DNA of 64,000 bases from Pseudomonadales bacterium (GTDB taxonomy: Bacteria > Pseudomonadota > Gammaproteobacteria > Pseudomonadales > UBA5862). The notes beneath the pieces were generated by a model that saw nothing but the letters and a program-made list of their open reading frames with translations, made no database searches and had not been told where the DNA came from. The first letter of the stretch is position 1. Each line of letters opens with the position of its first letter. The position numbers were made by a program, and so were the translations under genes. The DNA is taken from assembly GCA_024234215.1 (NCBI GenBank), contig JACKOQ010000001.1:744001-808000 (forward strand), read 5' to 3'. Shown here piece after piece: positions 26,228 through 34,889 of the stretch.

Positions 26228-27502
26228 ATGAGCACTGCAACGATGGAACGGGTCTTGCCCGAACAGTTGAAATTGTTCTCGTCCTTCAGCAGTTGCGACG
26301 ATGCATGGTTGAGTGCGCTGAGCGATCAGCTTTCACTGCGCTCGGCGCCCGCCAAAACGGTCCTGCTGAATCTTGGCAGCACCGAACGAGGGGAGCTGTT
26401 TCTCGTCGAAGGCACTCTGGCGCTGGAGGCGCGCGATGGTCGCAGGTCGGTCATCAAGAGCGGCAGCGAAAGCGCCGCATTGCCGATCGCACGGCTGCGT
26501 CCAAGCATGTACCGGGTGGTGGCATTGACGCCGGTTCGCTTCCTGTGGGTGGCGCCCAACCTGTTGCGGCCGGCGAAGGAACCGGAACCGGCGATGCAGG
26601 TCGAGTTCTCGGTACAGACCGCGAATGAGCTGGCCAGGATCGAGGTGCAGCAGGATGCAACGACCGGCAGCCTCTATTTCGACATCTATGAAGATTTGAA
26701 AAATGACGCGCTGGCGCTGCCGACCTTGCCGGTGGTGGCGCTGCGCATCCGCGAGATGATCGACAGCGAGCAGAGCAATGCCGAGATGGTGGCCAAGGCG
26801 GCTGCCTCCGATCCGGCCATTGCCGCCAAGTTGCTGCGGATTTCCAACAGCCCGCTTTACCGTGGGCAGTCACATTTCGAGACCCTGACGCAGGCCATCG
26901 TGCGTCTGGGGATGCAGTCGACCAAGCAGATCGTCACCAGTTTTGCGGTGCGCGAGCTCTTCACCAGTGATCAACCCTTGCTGAAGCAGCGATTGATGGC
27001 GCTGTGGCAGCACAGTGTCGAGGTGGCCGCGACCTGTTTCGTGCTGGCCCGCCTCAACCGGGGGCTCAATCCCGAACAGGCGCTGCTGACCGGTCTGCTG
27101 CACGACATCGGCGTGTTGGCCATCATCAGCCATGCCGAGCACTATCCCGACATCACCGCCACGCCGGAGCGGCTTGAAAGCGTGATCCATGAGTTTGGCC
27201 GGCGGGTCAGCGTGCTGATCCTGCAGAAGTGGGATTTCCCGGCAGCGATGGTCGAGGCCTGTCAGAAGTGTGAAAGCTGGTCCGCCGACAATGGCGCACA
27301 ACTGACCTATGCCGATCTGGTGGTGCTGGCACAGGTGCACCTGCTGCGTGGTCATCCCGACTATCCGCAACTGCCCGACATCCAGACGCTGCCGGCCTAC
27401 CGCAAGCTGAGCAACCAGGGGCTGACCAGCGCCGGGTTGCTCAAGATTCTGGACGAGGCCAGCGAGCAGGTCGACGAGGCCAGACAACTGCTGCTGGCCT
27501 GA
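26228..27502 (+). CDS. HDOD-domain protein with N-terminal cyclic-nucleotide-binding-like domain
   Basis: This 424-residue regulator has a CNB-like beta domain at about 15-125 (GELFLVEGTLALEARDG) and an HDOD domain at about 155-350 (LPTLPVVALRIREMIDSEQ, then AKLLRISNSPLY and the degenerate HD region LLTGLLHDIGVLAII). HDOD proteins lack phosphodiesterase activity and act in signalling, often with PilZ or chemotaxis proteins. The ATG at 26228 is chosen over a GTG 6 bp upstream. It converges on pepN. No DNA-binding domain is seen. Confidence 0.88.
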   Translation: MSTATMERVLPEQLKLFSSFSSCDDAWLSALSDQLSLRSAPAKTVLLNLGSTERGELFLVEGTLALEARDGRRSVIKSGSESAALPIARLRPSMYRVVALTPVRFLWVAPNLLRPAKEPEPAMQVEFSVQTANELARIEVQQDATTGSLYFDIYEDLKNDALALPTLPVVALRIREMIDSEQSNAEMVAKAAASDPAIAAKLLRISNSPLYRGQSHFETLTQAIVRLGMQSTKQIVTSFAVRELFTSDQPLLKQRLMALWQHSVEVAATCFVLARLNRGLNPEQALLTGLLHDIGVLAIISHAEHYPDITATPERLESVIHEFGRRVSVLILQKWDFPAAMVEACQKCESWSADNGAQLTYADLVVLAQVHLLRGHPDYPQLPDIQTLPAYRKLSNQGLTSAGLLKILDEASEQVDEARQLLLA

Positions 27503-27507
27503 TCAGA

Positions 27508-30177
27508 TCAGACCGCTTCGCTGGCCAGGCTCTTGCTGACCACCTCGAGCAGATCCCTTGAGAGTGTCGTACCCTCGGCGATGCGCGCCAGCTCCGCTCG
27601 CATGGTCGTCTGCCGTGTCGTCCCGTACTTTTTCCACCGCGTCAGCGGCAGCACCAGCCGGGCGGCGATCTGTGGGTTGAGCGGGTCGATGCGCAGGACC
27701 TGATCGACCAGAAAACGGTAACCGCGGCCATCGGTGCGATGGAACTGGATCGGGTTCTGACCGGCAAAGCTGCCGATCAGCGCCCGGCTCTTGTTCGGGT
27801 TGCGGAGGTCGAAAGCGGGATGCATCAGCAGCGTCTCGACCCGTTGCAGGGTCTCCGGTCGTGGCGCCGTGGCCTGCAGTGCCAACCATTGGTCGACCAC
27901 CAGCGGCTCATGCTGCCAGCGCTGATAGAAGTGGGATAAAGCTTGCTCGCGCAGCGCCTCGAGTTCTGGATAGGGGCTGTGCAGCAGTGTGCGCAGGCCG
28001 CTGAGTGCTTCGGTCATGTTGTCGGCGGCGAAGTAGAGTCGGCTCGCCTCCTCGGCCCCAGAGACGTCGGCGGCCGCCAGATACTCCAGTGCCACCGCGC
28101 GCAGCGCGCGGCGACCGCTCTGTTCGGCATCGGCGCGATAGGGCGGTGCCGGGCGGTTCGCCTCGAAGAGTTGCTGCCAGCGGCCAATGAGTTGCTGGCC
28201 GAGTTCCCTCTGCCAGCCACGGCGGGCGGCATGAATCGCCTCGACTTCGATTGGCTCGGCGAGTCCACTCAGGTAGGCCTCGCTCGGCAGTTGCACCATC
28301 CTGGCCAGTTCGGCCGGCGTCAACTGCTGATCATCGAGCAGTGCCTGCACGGTTTCGATCAGATCAGCGGTGAAAGGGGTTGTCTCGGTGCGCAGATGGC
28401 TGGCGATCTGCTCCTGTACGCAGAGCACCATCAGCCGCTGCATCGCCTCCCAGCGGTTGAAACCGTCGCTGTCATGGCGGGCGAGAAAGCGCAATGCATC
28501 GCGACTGTAGTCATACTCGAGCCTGACCGGCGCCGAGAAGCCGCGCAGCAGTGACGGTGTGGGACGCTCGGCGACATTGCGGAATCGTAGCTGCTGTCGG
28601 GATTCAGTGATGGCGAAGACCCGCTGGGTGGTGGCCGCGTCGGCTTCGTCATCGCACTGCAGTGGCATCTCCCGACCCTGACCGTCATAGAGGGCCAGAC
28701 TCAGCGGAATGACCAGCGGCTGCTTGGCTTCGCCCGGTTGTCCCGGTGTCGAGGGGGTCGACTGGCTGATGGTGAGGGTGTAGCGCCTGGATTCGGCATC
28801 GTAGGCATCCTCGACCCGCACGATCGGCGTGCCAGCCTGGCTGTACCAGCGGCGGAACTGACTCAGGTCGACATCGTTGGCCGCCTCCATCGCGCTGACG
28901 AAATGGTCGGTGGTGACGGCTTCGCCATCGTGCTGGCTGAAGTAGTGGTCGCAGCCACGGCGAAATCGCTGCGGTCCCAGCAACTGGTGCAGCATCCGCA
29001 CCACCTCGGCACCCTTTTCATAAACGGTCGGGGTGTAGAAGTTGGAGATCTCCAGGTAGCTGTCGGGGCGGATCGGATGGGCCATCGGGCCGCTGTCTTC
29101 GGCAAACTGCACCGTGCGCAGCAGGTTGACATCCTCGATCCGCTTCACGGTCGCGGAGCCGAGGTCGGCGGAGAACTGCTGGTCGCGAAAGACCGTGAAG
29201 CCCTCCTTGAGACTCAACTGGAACCAGTCGCGGCAGGTGACCCGATTGCCCGACCAGTTGTGGAAATATTCGTGGGCCACCACTGCTGCAACCCGGGCAA
29301 AGGCGGCATCGGTGGTGGTCTGAGGATGGGCGAGCACACAGGAGGTGTTGAAGATGTTGAGCCCCTTGTTCTCCATCGCACCCATGTTGAAGTCGTCGAT
29401 GGCCACGATGTTGTACTGGTCGAGGTCGTACTCGCATCCGTAGTGCTGCTCATCCCAGGCCATGGCCTGTTGCAGTGAAGCCATCGCATGGGCGCACTTG
29501 TCGAGATCCTTGGGTTCGACGTGGATGCGCAGTTGCACCGTGCGTCCGGAGCGGGTGTGGAACTGTGACTCGTGGTGATCGAGCCGTCCCGCCACCAGCG
29601 CGAAGAGATAGCAGGGTTTTCTGAAGGGATCATCCCAGGTGACCCAGTGGCGGCCATCGGCGAGGCTGCCATGAGCCACCGGATTGCCGTTCGACAGCAG
29701 CACCGGAAAACGTTCTGCATCACCAACCAGGGTGGTGGAGAAGCGCGACATCACGTCGGGGCGGTCGAGGTAGTAGGTGATCTTGCGAAAGCCCTCGGCC
29801 TCGCACTGGGTGCAGAGGCGCCCTTGCGAGAGGTAGAGCCCTTCCAGCGCGCTGTTGTCGGCGGGGTGGATGCGGGTCACCAGCCGCAGTGTGAATGCCT
29901 CCGGCACGCCGCTGATCGTCAGTGACTCGGCATCCTGACGATACTGCTGCGGTGACAGTGGTTGACCCTCCAGCGTCACCGAACAGAGTTCGAGCTCGAC
30001 ACCATCGAGCCGCAGCCGGTCGGTGGCCTGCGCCGCCGGATTGCGGCGCATCGTCAATTCGGCAGTGACCTCGGTGGCGACCGGATCGAGATCGAAATGC
30101 AGCCGGGTATGATCGATCAAAAACGCGGGCGGGCGGTAGTCGCTCAGCAGCACGGGTTGAGGGGCGGGATGGTTCAT
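27508..30177 (-). CDS. pepN: aminopeptidase N (M1)
   Basis: This cytosolic zinc aminopeptidase has 889 residues (E. coli PepN has 870). The exopeptidase motif GAMENKG and the zinc site HEYFHNWSGNRVTCRDW (HExxH) with the downstream KEGFT Glu are intact. The C-terminal half is the helical PepN domain. It overlaps the DUF1315 gene stop by 4 bp and is last in a run of six genes on the minus strand (coiled-coil protein, nadK, phosphatase, rhomboid, DUF1315, pepN). Confidence 0.97.
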   Translation of the reverse strand: MNHPAPQPVLLSDYRPPAFLIDHTRLHFDLDPVATEVTAELTMRRNPAAQATDRLRLDGVELELCSVTLEGQPLSPQQYRQDAESLTISGVPEAFTLRLVTRIHPADNSALEGLYLSQGRLCTQCEAEGFRKITYYLDRPDVMSRFSTTLVGDAERFPVLLSNGNPVAHGSLADGRHWVTWDDPFRKPCYLFALVAGRLDHHESQFHTRSGRTVQLRIHVEPKDLDKCAHAMASLQQAMAWDEQHYGCEYDLDQYNIVAIDDFNMGAMENKGLNIFNTSCVLAHPQTTTDAAFARVAAVVAHEYFHNWSGNRVTCRDWFQLSLKEGFTVFRDQQFSADLGSATVKRIEDVNLLRTVQFAEDSGPMAHPIRPDSYLEISNFYTPTVYEKGAEVVRMLHQLLGPQRFRRGCDHYFSQHDGEAVTTDHFVSAMEAANDVDLSQFRRWYSQAGTPIVRVEDAYDAESRRYTLTISQSTPSTPGQPGEAKQPLVIPLSLALYDGQGREMPLQCDDEADAATTQRVFAITESRQQLRFRNVAERPTPSLLRGFSAPVRLEYDYSRDALRFLARHDSDGFNRWEAMQRLMVLCVQEQIASHLRTETTPFTADLIETVQALLDDQQLTPAELARMVQLPSEAYLSGLAEPIEVEAIHAARRGWQRELGQQLIGRWQQLFEANRPAPPYRADAEQSGRRALRAVALEYLAAADVSGAEEASRLYFAADNMTEALSGLRTLLHSPYPELEALREQALSHFYQRWQHEPLVVDQWLALQATAPRPETLQRVETLLMHPAFDLRNPNKSRALIGSFAGQNPIQFHRTDGRGYRFLVDQVLRIDPLNPQIAARLVLPLTRWKKYGTTRQTTMRAELARIAEGTTLSRDLLEVVSKSLASEAV

Positions 30178-30446
30178 CTGCTGTGGGTCTCGTCGCGGTG
30201 GCGGATGACAAGGGGTGCGGCGCTGTCGCCCGGAGTCGGGTCGCAGTCCGATTTCGGCGGAAGGTAGCCGGTGCGTGCCTCTGTGGGCAGGTGGCGGGTC
30301 TCATAGGCGATCAGCAGCAACAGACTGTTCTCGCGCTGTTCGCTGCTCAGCAGCCGGCCATCGGGCCAGCGACCGGTCTCGATCGACTGTTTCAGTCGCT
30401 GATAGGTGGCTTCATCGAGCGTGTCGACCAGTTGCGGCAGATTCAC
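30174..30446 (-). CDS. YeaC-family DUF1315 protein
   Basis: This 90-residue gammaproteobacterial protein matches the YeaC/DUF1315 pattern: LVDTLDEATYQRLKQSIETG then GRWPDGRLLSSEQRENSLLL. The tail after residue 60 is longer than in E. coli YeaC and unstructured. No function is established. It is translationally coupled to pepN (4-bp overlap) and follows the rhomboid gene by 3 bp. It probably lies within an operon. Confidence 0.85.
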   Translation of the reverse strand: MNLPQLVDTLDEATYQRLKQSIETGRWPDGRLLSSEQRENSLLLLIAYETRHLPTEARTGYLPPKSDCDPTPGDSAAPLVIRHRDETHSR

Positions 30447-30449
30447 CGA

Positions 30450-31316
30450 TCACTCCTTCTCTCTGCGTTGTCGAGGGGGGCTTGCCGTTGCGATCAGCGC
30501 AATGGCCGCCACCAGCAGTCCGGCCAGCAGGCCGGAGGCATGGGCGGTGTTGGCAATCGAACCGAAACCGGCCATGGTCAGAATGTTGCTGTAGCCGAGT
30601 GCCAGCCAGATCAGCAAAAAGCCGATGACGCCCCGGGGCAGGGCGAACAGCCGGGTCTTGCGGAACCGCTCCCACAGCCAGCAGTAGCCGAACAGACCGA
30701 AGATCACCCCGGACATGCCGCCGAAGAGACTCTCCCGCGCGACCCAGGCCTGAGCGCAGTTGGAGATCAGCCCGAGCACCACCACCAGCAGCAGCAGAAC
30801 CTTGCCCCCCTGTGCCCACTCGATGCGCCGTCCCAGTTCGGCCAGCCAGAGCATGTTGAAGACCAGGTGCAAAAGCCCGAAGTGCAGAAAGATCGGAGTC
30901 AGCAGGCGCCAGGGTTGGCTGGCCACGGCTGGATTCAGAATGGCGTAGGGGCCGATCTGGGTCAGGTCGTAAAAGGTGAGCCAGCCCAGCAAAGTGGTGC
31001 TGTCGGTGAGCCAGAGCAGACCGGTCACACCGACTGTGGTGGCAACCAGTGTCAGCGTCACCGGGGCTCGCAGCCAGGCCAGCCACCACTCGGAATCGTT
31101 GGCTACGACAGCGGGTGCGGCCCGATGCTGGAGGCTGGGGTCGGCCAGAAAACGGCGATAGAGCGCAGTGGCCTGTTCGATCTGGCCGGCCTCGCTGACC
31201 CACAGCACCTGATGGCCGCGCTCCTCGACGATGCGGTGTTCGATGCCATGGCTGTGCAGCAATCGGCTGAAGCCGCGGAGGTTGGCAGGATGGCTGATTT
31301 CGAGCGCCTTATGCAT
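30450..31316 (-). CDS. glpG: GlpG-type rhomboid intramembrane serine protease
   Basis: This inner-membrane protease cleaves single-span proteins. A cytoplasmic N-terminal domain (HPANLRGFSRLLHSHGIEHR) precedes six helices. The catalytic Ser is in GGMSGVIFG, the His in TAHASGLLAG and the structural HxxxN in HLVFNMLW. I use the ATG at 31316 (288 residues) because it matches the GlpG N-terminus; it overlaps the upstream gene by 8 bp. A longer frame from 31385 would overlap more. Family members are about 275-290 residues. Confidence 0.9.
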   Translation of the reverse strand: MHKALEISHPANLRGFSRLLHSHGIEHRIVEERGHQVLWVSEAGQIEQATALYRRFLADPSLQHRAAPAVVANDSEWWLAWLRAPVTLTLVATTVGVTGLLWLTDSTTLLGWLTFYDLTQIGPYAILNPAVASQPWRLLTPIFLHFGLLHLVFNMLWLAELGRRIEWAQGGKVLLLLVVVLGLISNCAQAWVARESLFGGMSGVIFGLFGYCWLWERFRKTRLFALPRGVIGFLLIWLALGYSNILTMAGFGSIANTAHASGLLAGLLVAAIALIATASPPRQRREKE

Positions 31317-32286
31317 GTCTGCGTGGCTGATCGAGTTCCATCGTCTGCCAGACGAACTTGGCCGAATCGAGCCGGGTTTCGCCATCGAAGCGATAGCAGA
31401 CCAGCTTGCCTGATTTGACTGCGCTGTAGTCGAGGCAGGCGAGGTTGGGACGGATGGTCTCCGGCACGCCGGTGCGCCAGTAGTGGCCGATGAACAGTGG
31501 CGGTTCGTCGGCGCGGTAGTGCAGCAGCCGGGCGCGGTGCTCCTGCGAAATCATGCGCTGCGCCACCTCGACCGGCAGCAGATCGGGCTGGAACAGCAGA
31601 TCGGCATAGCTGGCCGGATCCTCCTCCCAGAATTTGGCCCGGAAGTGGCTGCGGGCGATGCCATCATGGCCGGTGATGCTGTCGCCATCCGGCAGCGGCA
31701 GTATCAGCCCATGCAACAGGCGGTTGACCAGGCGGTAGACGAAGCTGTTGCGCGCCACCGACTGCTGCAGCAGGTCGGCGGTCAGTCGGTTGCCACCATG
31801 TTGCTGCCGGAATTGATCGATCAGCGCATGGTCCCAGCAGGCATGCACGACGCGGCAGCCGGGCAGCTCCAGAAACAGCGGCAGCGTCAGGAACCAGTCG
31901 AGAAAGGCGTGCCAGTCGGCATGGTGGTTGGCGAACTGCTCCAGCGTCGCCTCGATGACCGCCTGGTGGCGCGGGCTGTGTTCGCGCAGATATGGATGCG
32001 GACTGCCCGCCTTGGCCGGCGTGCAATGACAGAGCGCGTGGTACTCATGGTTGCCCATCACCATCTGCGCGGCACCGGCCTCGACCATGTCGCGCACTTG
32101 GTGCAGCGCCTCGCGGATGCGCGGACCGCGGTCGATCAGATCGCCGGTCAGAATCAGCTGGCGGCTGGGGTGGCGGTAGACGCCGGCGCGCTTTTGGTAG
32201 CCCAGCTTCTCCAGCAGGTGGAACAGGGTCAGCGCGCAGCCATGCACATCGCCGATCAGGTCGTAGCCACCGGGAGCGTCAGCCAT
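31309..32286 (-). CDS. metallophosphoesterase (Ap4A hydrolase-like)
   Basis: This calcineurin-like phosphatase of 325 residues has the metal motifs GDVHG, GDLIDRGP and GNHEYHAL. The lid region is longer than in bacterial Ap4A hydrolase ApaH or PrpA/B, so the substrate is uncertain. It ends within the rhomboid gene (8-bp overlap) and lies 15 bp after nadK. Gene order nadK, phosphatase, rhomboid, DUF1315, pepN is, as I recall, the same as in Pseudomonas. Confidence 0.85.
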   Translation of the reverse strand: MADAPGGYDLIGDVHGCALTLFHLLEKLGYQKRAGVYRHPSRQLILTGDLIDRGPRIREALHQVRDMVEAGAAQMVMGNHEYHALCHCTPAKAGSPHPYLREHSPRHQAVIEATLEQFANHHADWHAFLDWFLTLPLFLELPGCRVVHACWDHALIDQFRQQHGGNRLTADLLQQSVARNSFVYRLVNRLLHGLILPLPDGDSITGHDGIARSHFRAKFWEEDPASYADLLFQPDLLPVEVAQRMISQEHRARLLHYRADEPPLFIGHYWRTGVPETIRPNLACLDYSAVKSGKLVCYRFDGETRLDSAKFVWQTMELDQPRRHA

Positions 32287-32301
32287 GGCGGCACCGATGA
32301 T

Positions 32302-33186
32302 TCATGTGCGCTCCAGCAGATTGCCCCAGCCCAGCTTGCTGCGGCAGATTTCGTAGAAATTGTGGCTGAGCGGGTGGATCAGGCGCAGCTTGTGTGGGTA
32401 TTTCTGTACATAGAGCACATCGCCAGGCGCCGCGATCAGGTGGTCCTGGCCATCGCAACTGATCTGCAGGTTGAAGCGGTTCTCCACCCCCAGAACGATC
32501 TTGATCTCGCTTGACCCACCCACCACGATCGGCCGGCTGCTGAGGGTGTGGGCGAACATCGGCACCAGCGCGATGGCGTCGAGTGTCGGATGCATGATCG
32601 GCCCACCCGCCGACAGGGCGTAGGCGGTCGAACCGGTTGGCGTGGCGACGATCAGCCCATCCGAACGCTGGCTGTAGACGAACTGGCCCTCGATGTAGAG
32701 CTCGAACTCGATCATTCGTGTCGCCTGCCCCGGGTGGAGCACGACATCGTTCAGCGCGCGGCCGCTGTTGACCGGTTCGCCATTGCGCTGCAACTGGGCA
32801 TCGAGCAGAAAGCGGCTCTCCATGATGTACTTGCCGGCCAGTACATCGGTGATTTTGGCAGGCACTTCGTCGGGAGAGATGTCGGTGAGGAATCCCAGTC
32901 GGCCCCGGTTGATGCCCAATACCGGCACCTTGTGTCGGGCCAGTGCGCGGGCGGCGCCGAGGATGCTGCCATCTCCCCCCACCACGATCGCCAGATCGCA
33001 GATTTCGCCCAGCAGGCGCAGATGGCTCACCTGCAGGCCATGGTCGATGAATTCGGCGGCGGTGCTCTCTTCAAGGATGACTCGATAGCCTTCAGCGACC
33101 AGAAACTCCTTGAGCGTTTTCAGGGTTTCGATCACGCCGGGGCTTTCGAGCCTGCCAATCAGCCCGACATTGCGAAACTGCTCCAT
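32302..33186 (-). CDS. nadK: NAD kinase
   Basis: NadK phosphorylates NAD to NADP, setting the cell's NADPH supply. The 294-residue protein has the GGDGS catalytic motif (VVGGDGSILGAARA), GINRGRLGFLTDIS, the NDVVLHPG loop and TPTGSTAYALSAGGPI. All are standard for bacterial NadK. It is in the middle of the minus-strand gene run, 111 bp downstream of a coiled-coil protein gene. Confidence 0.97.
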   Translation of the reverse strand: MEQFRNVGLIGRLESPGVIETLKTLKEFLVAEGYRVILEESTAAEFIDHGLQVSHLRLLGEICDLAIVVGGDGSILGAARALARHKVPVLGINRGRLGFLTDISPDEVPAKITDVLAGKYIMESRFLLDAQLQRNGEPVNSGRALNDVVLHPGQATRMIEFELYIEGQFVYSQRSDGLIVATPTGSTAYALSAGGPIMHPTLDAIALVPMFAHTLSSRPIVVGGSSEIKIVLGVENRFNLQISCDGQDHLIAAPGDVLYVQKYPHKLRLIHPLSHNFYEICRSKLGWGNLLERT

Positions 33187-33297
33187 TGAGCATCCATCAT
33201 GACAAAAAGAGTGGCTGATTATGGTGCCGCCGGCCGTTTCCGTCCAGAAACAGTGCTCGACGCAGGGCCACGCGCGGGGCGTGGATGGTGTGTGAGC

Positions 33298-34542
33298 CTA
33301 ACCCTGCACGCGCAGGCGATCATGCCGATGGAGCGGGCAGCGATCACTGAGGCCGGTGGTGAAATGGGCGGGTGCCTGCACAGGCGCCACGGGCTGCTCG
33401 CAGCGCTTGCCACCGGCCTGAACTGCGTTGCAGCGTGGATTCTGGTAATGATCGAGCCAGAGTCGATAGTGTGTTTCGCTCACCTGACAACGCTGTGCTG
33501 CCTGGGCCTGCGGGTTGGCCAGATAGTCAGGAATCGTGGCGAGGGCCAGATTGAAGTGGCCAGCGCCTGGATGGTAGGCGATCAGGGCGACCCCCAGTGC
33601 CTGCAGTCTGGCCAGCAAACCATCGGCGCTTTGCCCGGCCCAGTCAGCGCGCTCCTGCTGCAACTTGGCCAGTTCGGCTTCGAGACGGTTGCGGTGCTCG
33701 CGCGCATAACAGAGCTCCACCTCCTGGAGTCTGAAGGCTTCATCGAGTGCGGCGAGTCGAGTCGTGTTACCGGCTTGTGCCACACCAAGGTGTGGGGCTT
33801 GCTCCTGTGGTTCTGCTTGATGCGGTCTGTTTGCCGGGGAGAGCCTTTTTGTTTCGACCTGTTGGTTGTGCAGTTGCTTCTTCAGAACGAGATTGTTGGT
33901 CAGCTCCTCTTCCAGCGAGCGGGCGTAGCGATCGATCTCTTCGCTCAACTCGTCAAGCGCCTGCTGATGCGCCTTGCGCAGAGCGTGGATCTCCTGCTGA
34001 TGACGCTGTTCGATGGCCTGCGTGTCGAATCCGGCCGTGCCGATGGAGTTCGCGTGTTGTGCGAAGGTGGCGGAAGAAAGCGGTCTGGAGGGTTCGTCCG
34101 CAAAGGCGAGGCCCAGCCGGTTCCGGCTGATTGCCTCGTGAATCTGCACCAGCACATTGTGTTCACGCTGGAGGTCGGGTTCCCACAGGTGGGTCTGGAG
34201 CCATGGCAGCGGACAGTGGTTGAGGCTGCTGAGACGCAGGTTGGTCTGATCAGTGATGGCGACCGGTTCCGCATAGTGAAGAAGCTGCTCAAGCGGCAGA
34301 TCCCATTGGCGATCGGCATAGCCATCGTCATCGAAGCCGATCCTGAACAGCACCACGGTTTCGATCACCAGACCCGGCAGAATGGTGACGTAGGCGGCGT
34401 CGATCATCTGGCCGGCAAAATCGGCAACGCCCACCACCTGGTCGAGCAGTGCGTCGAATTCGACTTTCAGCATCGTTCTGCACAGTGCGCCGTGCTCGAA
34501 AAAGAGCACCGCCTCAGCGCGCAGTGCCGTTGCGGGGTTCAT
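33298..34542 (-). CDS. conserved hypothetical protein with central coiled coil
   Basis: This is a 414-residue protein I do not assign a function. Residues 180-235 (QRHQQEIHALRKAHQQALDE, EEIDRYARSLEEELTNN) and 270-310 (REHRNRLEAELAKLQQER) are predicted coiled coils. The C-terminal region has Cys/His clusters (RCNAVQAGGKRCEQPV, RCPLHRHDRL) that could bind a metal. There is no signal peptide. It lies upstream of nadK, a position held in Pseudomonas by a protein loosely named after chromosome partitioning; that name has no support here. Confidence 0.75.
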   Translation of the reverse strand: MNPATALRAEAVLFFEHGALCRTMLKVEFDALLDQVVGVADFAGQMIDAAYVTILPGLVIETVVLFRIGFDDDGYADRQWDLPLEQLLHYAEPVAITDQTNLRLSSLNHCPLPWLQTHLWEPDLQREHNVLVQIHEAISRNRLGLAFADEPSRPLSSATFAQHANSIGTAGFDTQAIEQRHQQEIHALRKAHQQALDELSEEIDRYARSLEEELTNNLVLKKQLHNQQVETKRLSPANRPHQAEPQEQAPHLGVAQAGNTTRLAALDEAFRLQEVELCYAREHRNRLEAELAKLQQERADWAGQSADGLLARLQALGVALIAYHPGAGHFNLALATIPDYLANPQAQAAQRCQVSETHYRLWLDHYQNPRCNAVQAGGKRCEQPVAPVQAPAHFTTGLSDRCPLHRHDRLRVQG

Positions 34543-34733
34543 GCAGGAATTTGCCTTGGTTTGATCATGTCATCTGCAATAGAGGAGGCGCCCTGTCGAA
34601 GTATAGTGGGGCATTGGCTTGGCACGTTGTGACGAGCTTGGCACAATCAGCACTGTCGGTGGTGGCTGCCCGGTGGTGGTGCCATGACCGGACGCACCAG
34701 CAGGAGGCAGTCGCCGTGTTTCAGACAGAAGAG

Positions 34734-34750
34734 TGTCAAGATTTTTTACA
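34734..34750. promoter_or_regulatory. candidate enhancer (upstream activator) site, VPLPA-CTERM gene
   Basis: TGTCAAGATTTTTTACA fits TGTNAA-N5-TTNACA. It lies 63 bp upstream of the -24 element. Aligned over 21 bases with the minus strand at 12359-12339, 18 match, and the match runs past the palindrome into a TTT. Confidence 0.6.
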
Positions 34751-34813
34751 GTTTTGATTTTGGCGCGGAGCTGGATTTTTTCAATAGCTTGATCCAGAAC
34801 GAATAAAGCATAT

Positions 34814-34829
34814 TGGCCTAATGTTTGCA
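34814..34829 (+). promoter_or_regulatory. sigma-54-like -24/-12 promoter of the VPLPA-CTERM gene
   Basis: TGGCCTAATGTTTGCA has the invariant GG and GC with 10 bp between them and a perfect -12 block (TTGCA), while the -24 block differs from TGGCACG at three bases. A T-rich stretch follows. The leader to the ATG at 34890 would be about 50 nt. Confidence 0.6.
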
Positions 34830-34889
34830 TTTTTCAATTTGCTGTCGTAACTGACTGCTGACCTCAACCCGGAACCCAAGGAGTGATGT

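Larger units (their letters stand above)
34543..34889. other. intergenic region with sigma-54 promoter of the VPLPA-CTERM gene
   Basis: These 347 bp are divergent upstream space. From about 34735 the DNA becomes AT-rich. It contains a 17-bp palindrome and a -24/-12 element (listed separately) and an AAGGAG ribosome site 7 bp before the ATG at 34890. Two other TGGCAC words at about 34620 and 34639 lack a paired -12 GC. No gene is seen. Confidence 0.75.

Noticed and set aside
34620..34626. TGGCACG word resembling a sigma-54 -24 element
   Set aside because: The base pair expected at the -12 position is CG, not GC, so the required pairing is missing. The same holds for the TGGCAC at 34639.
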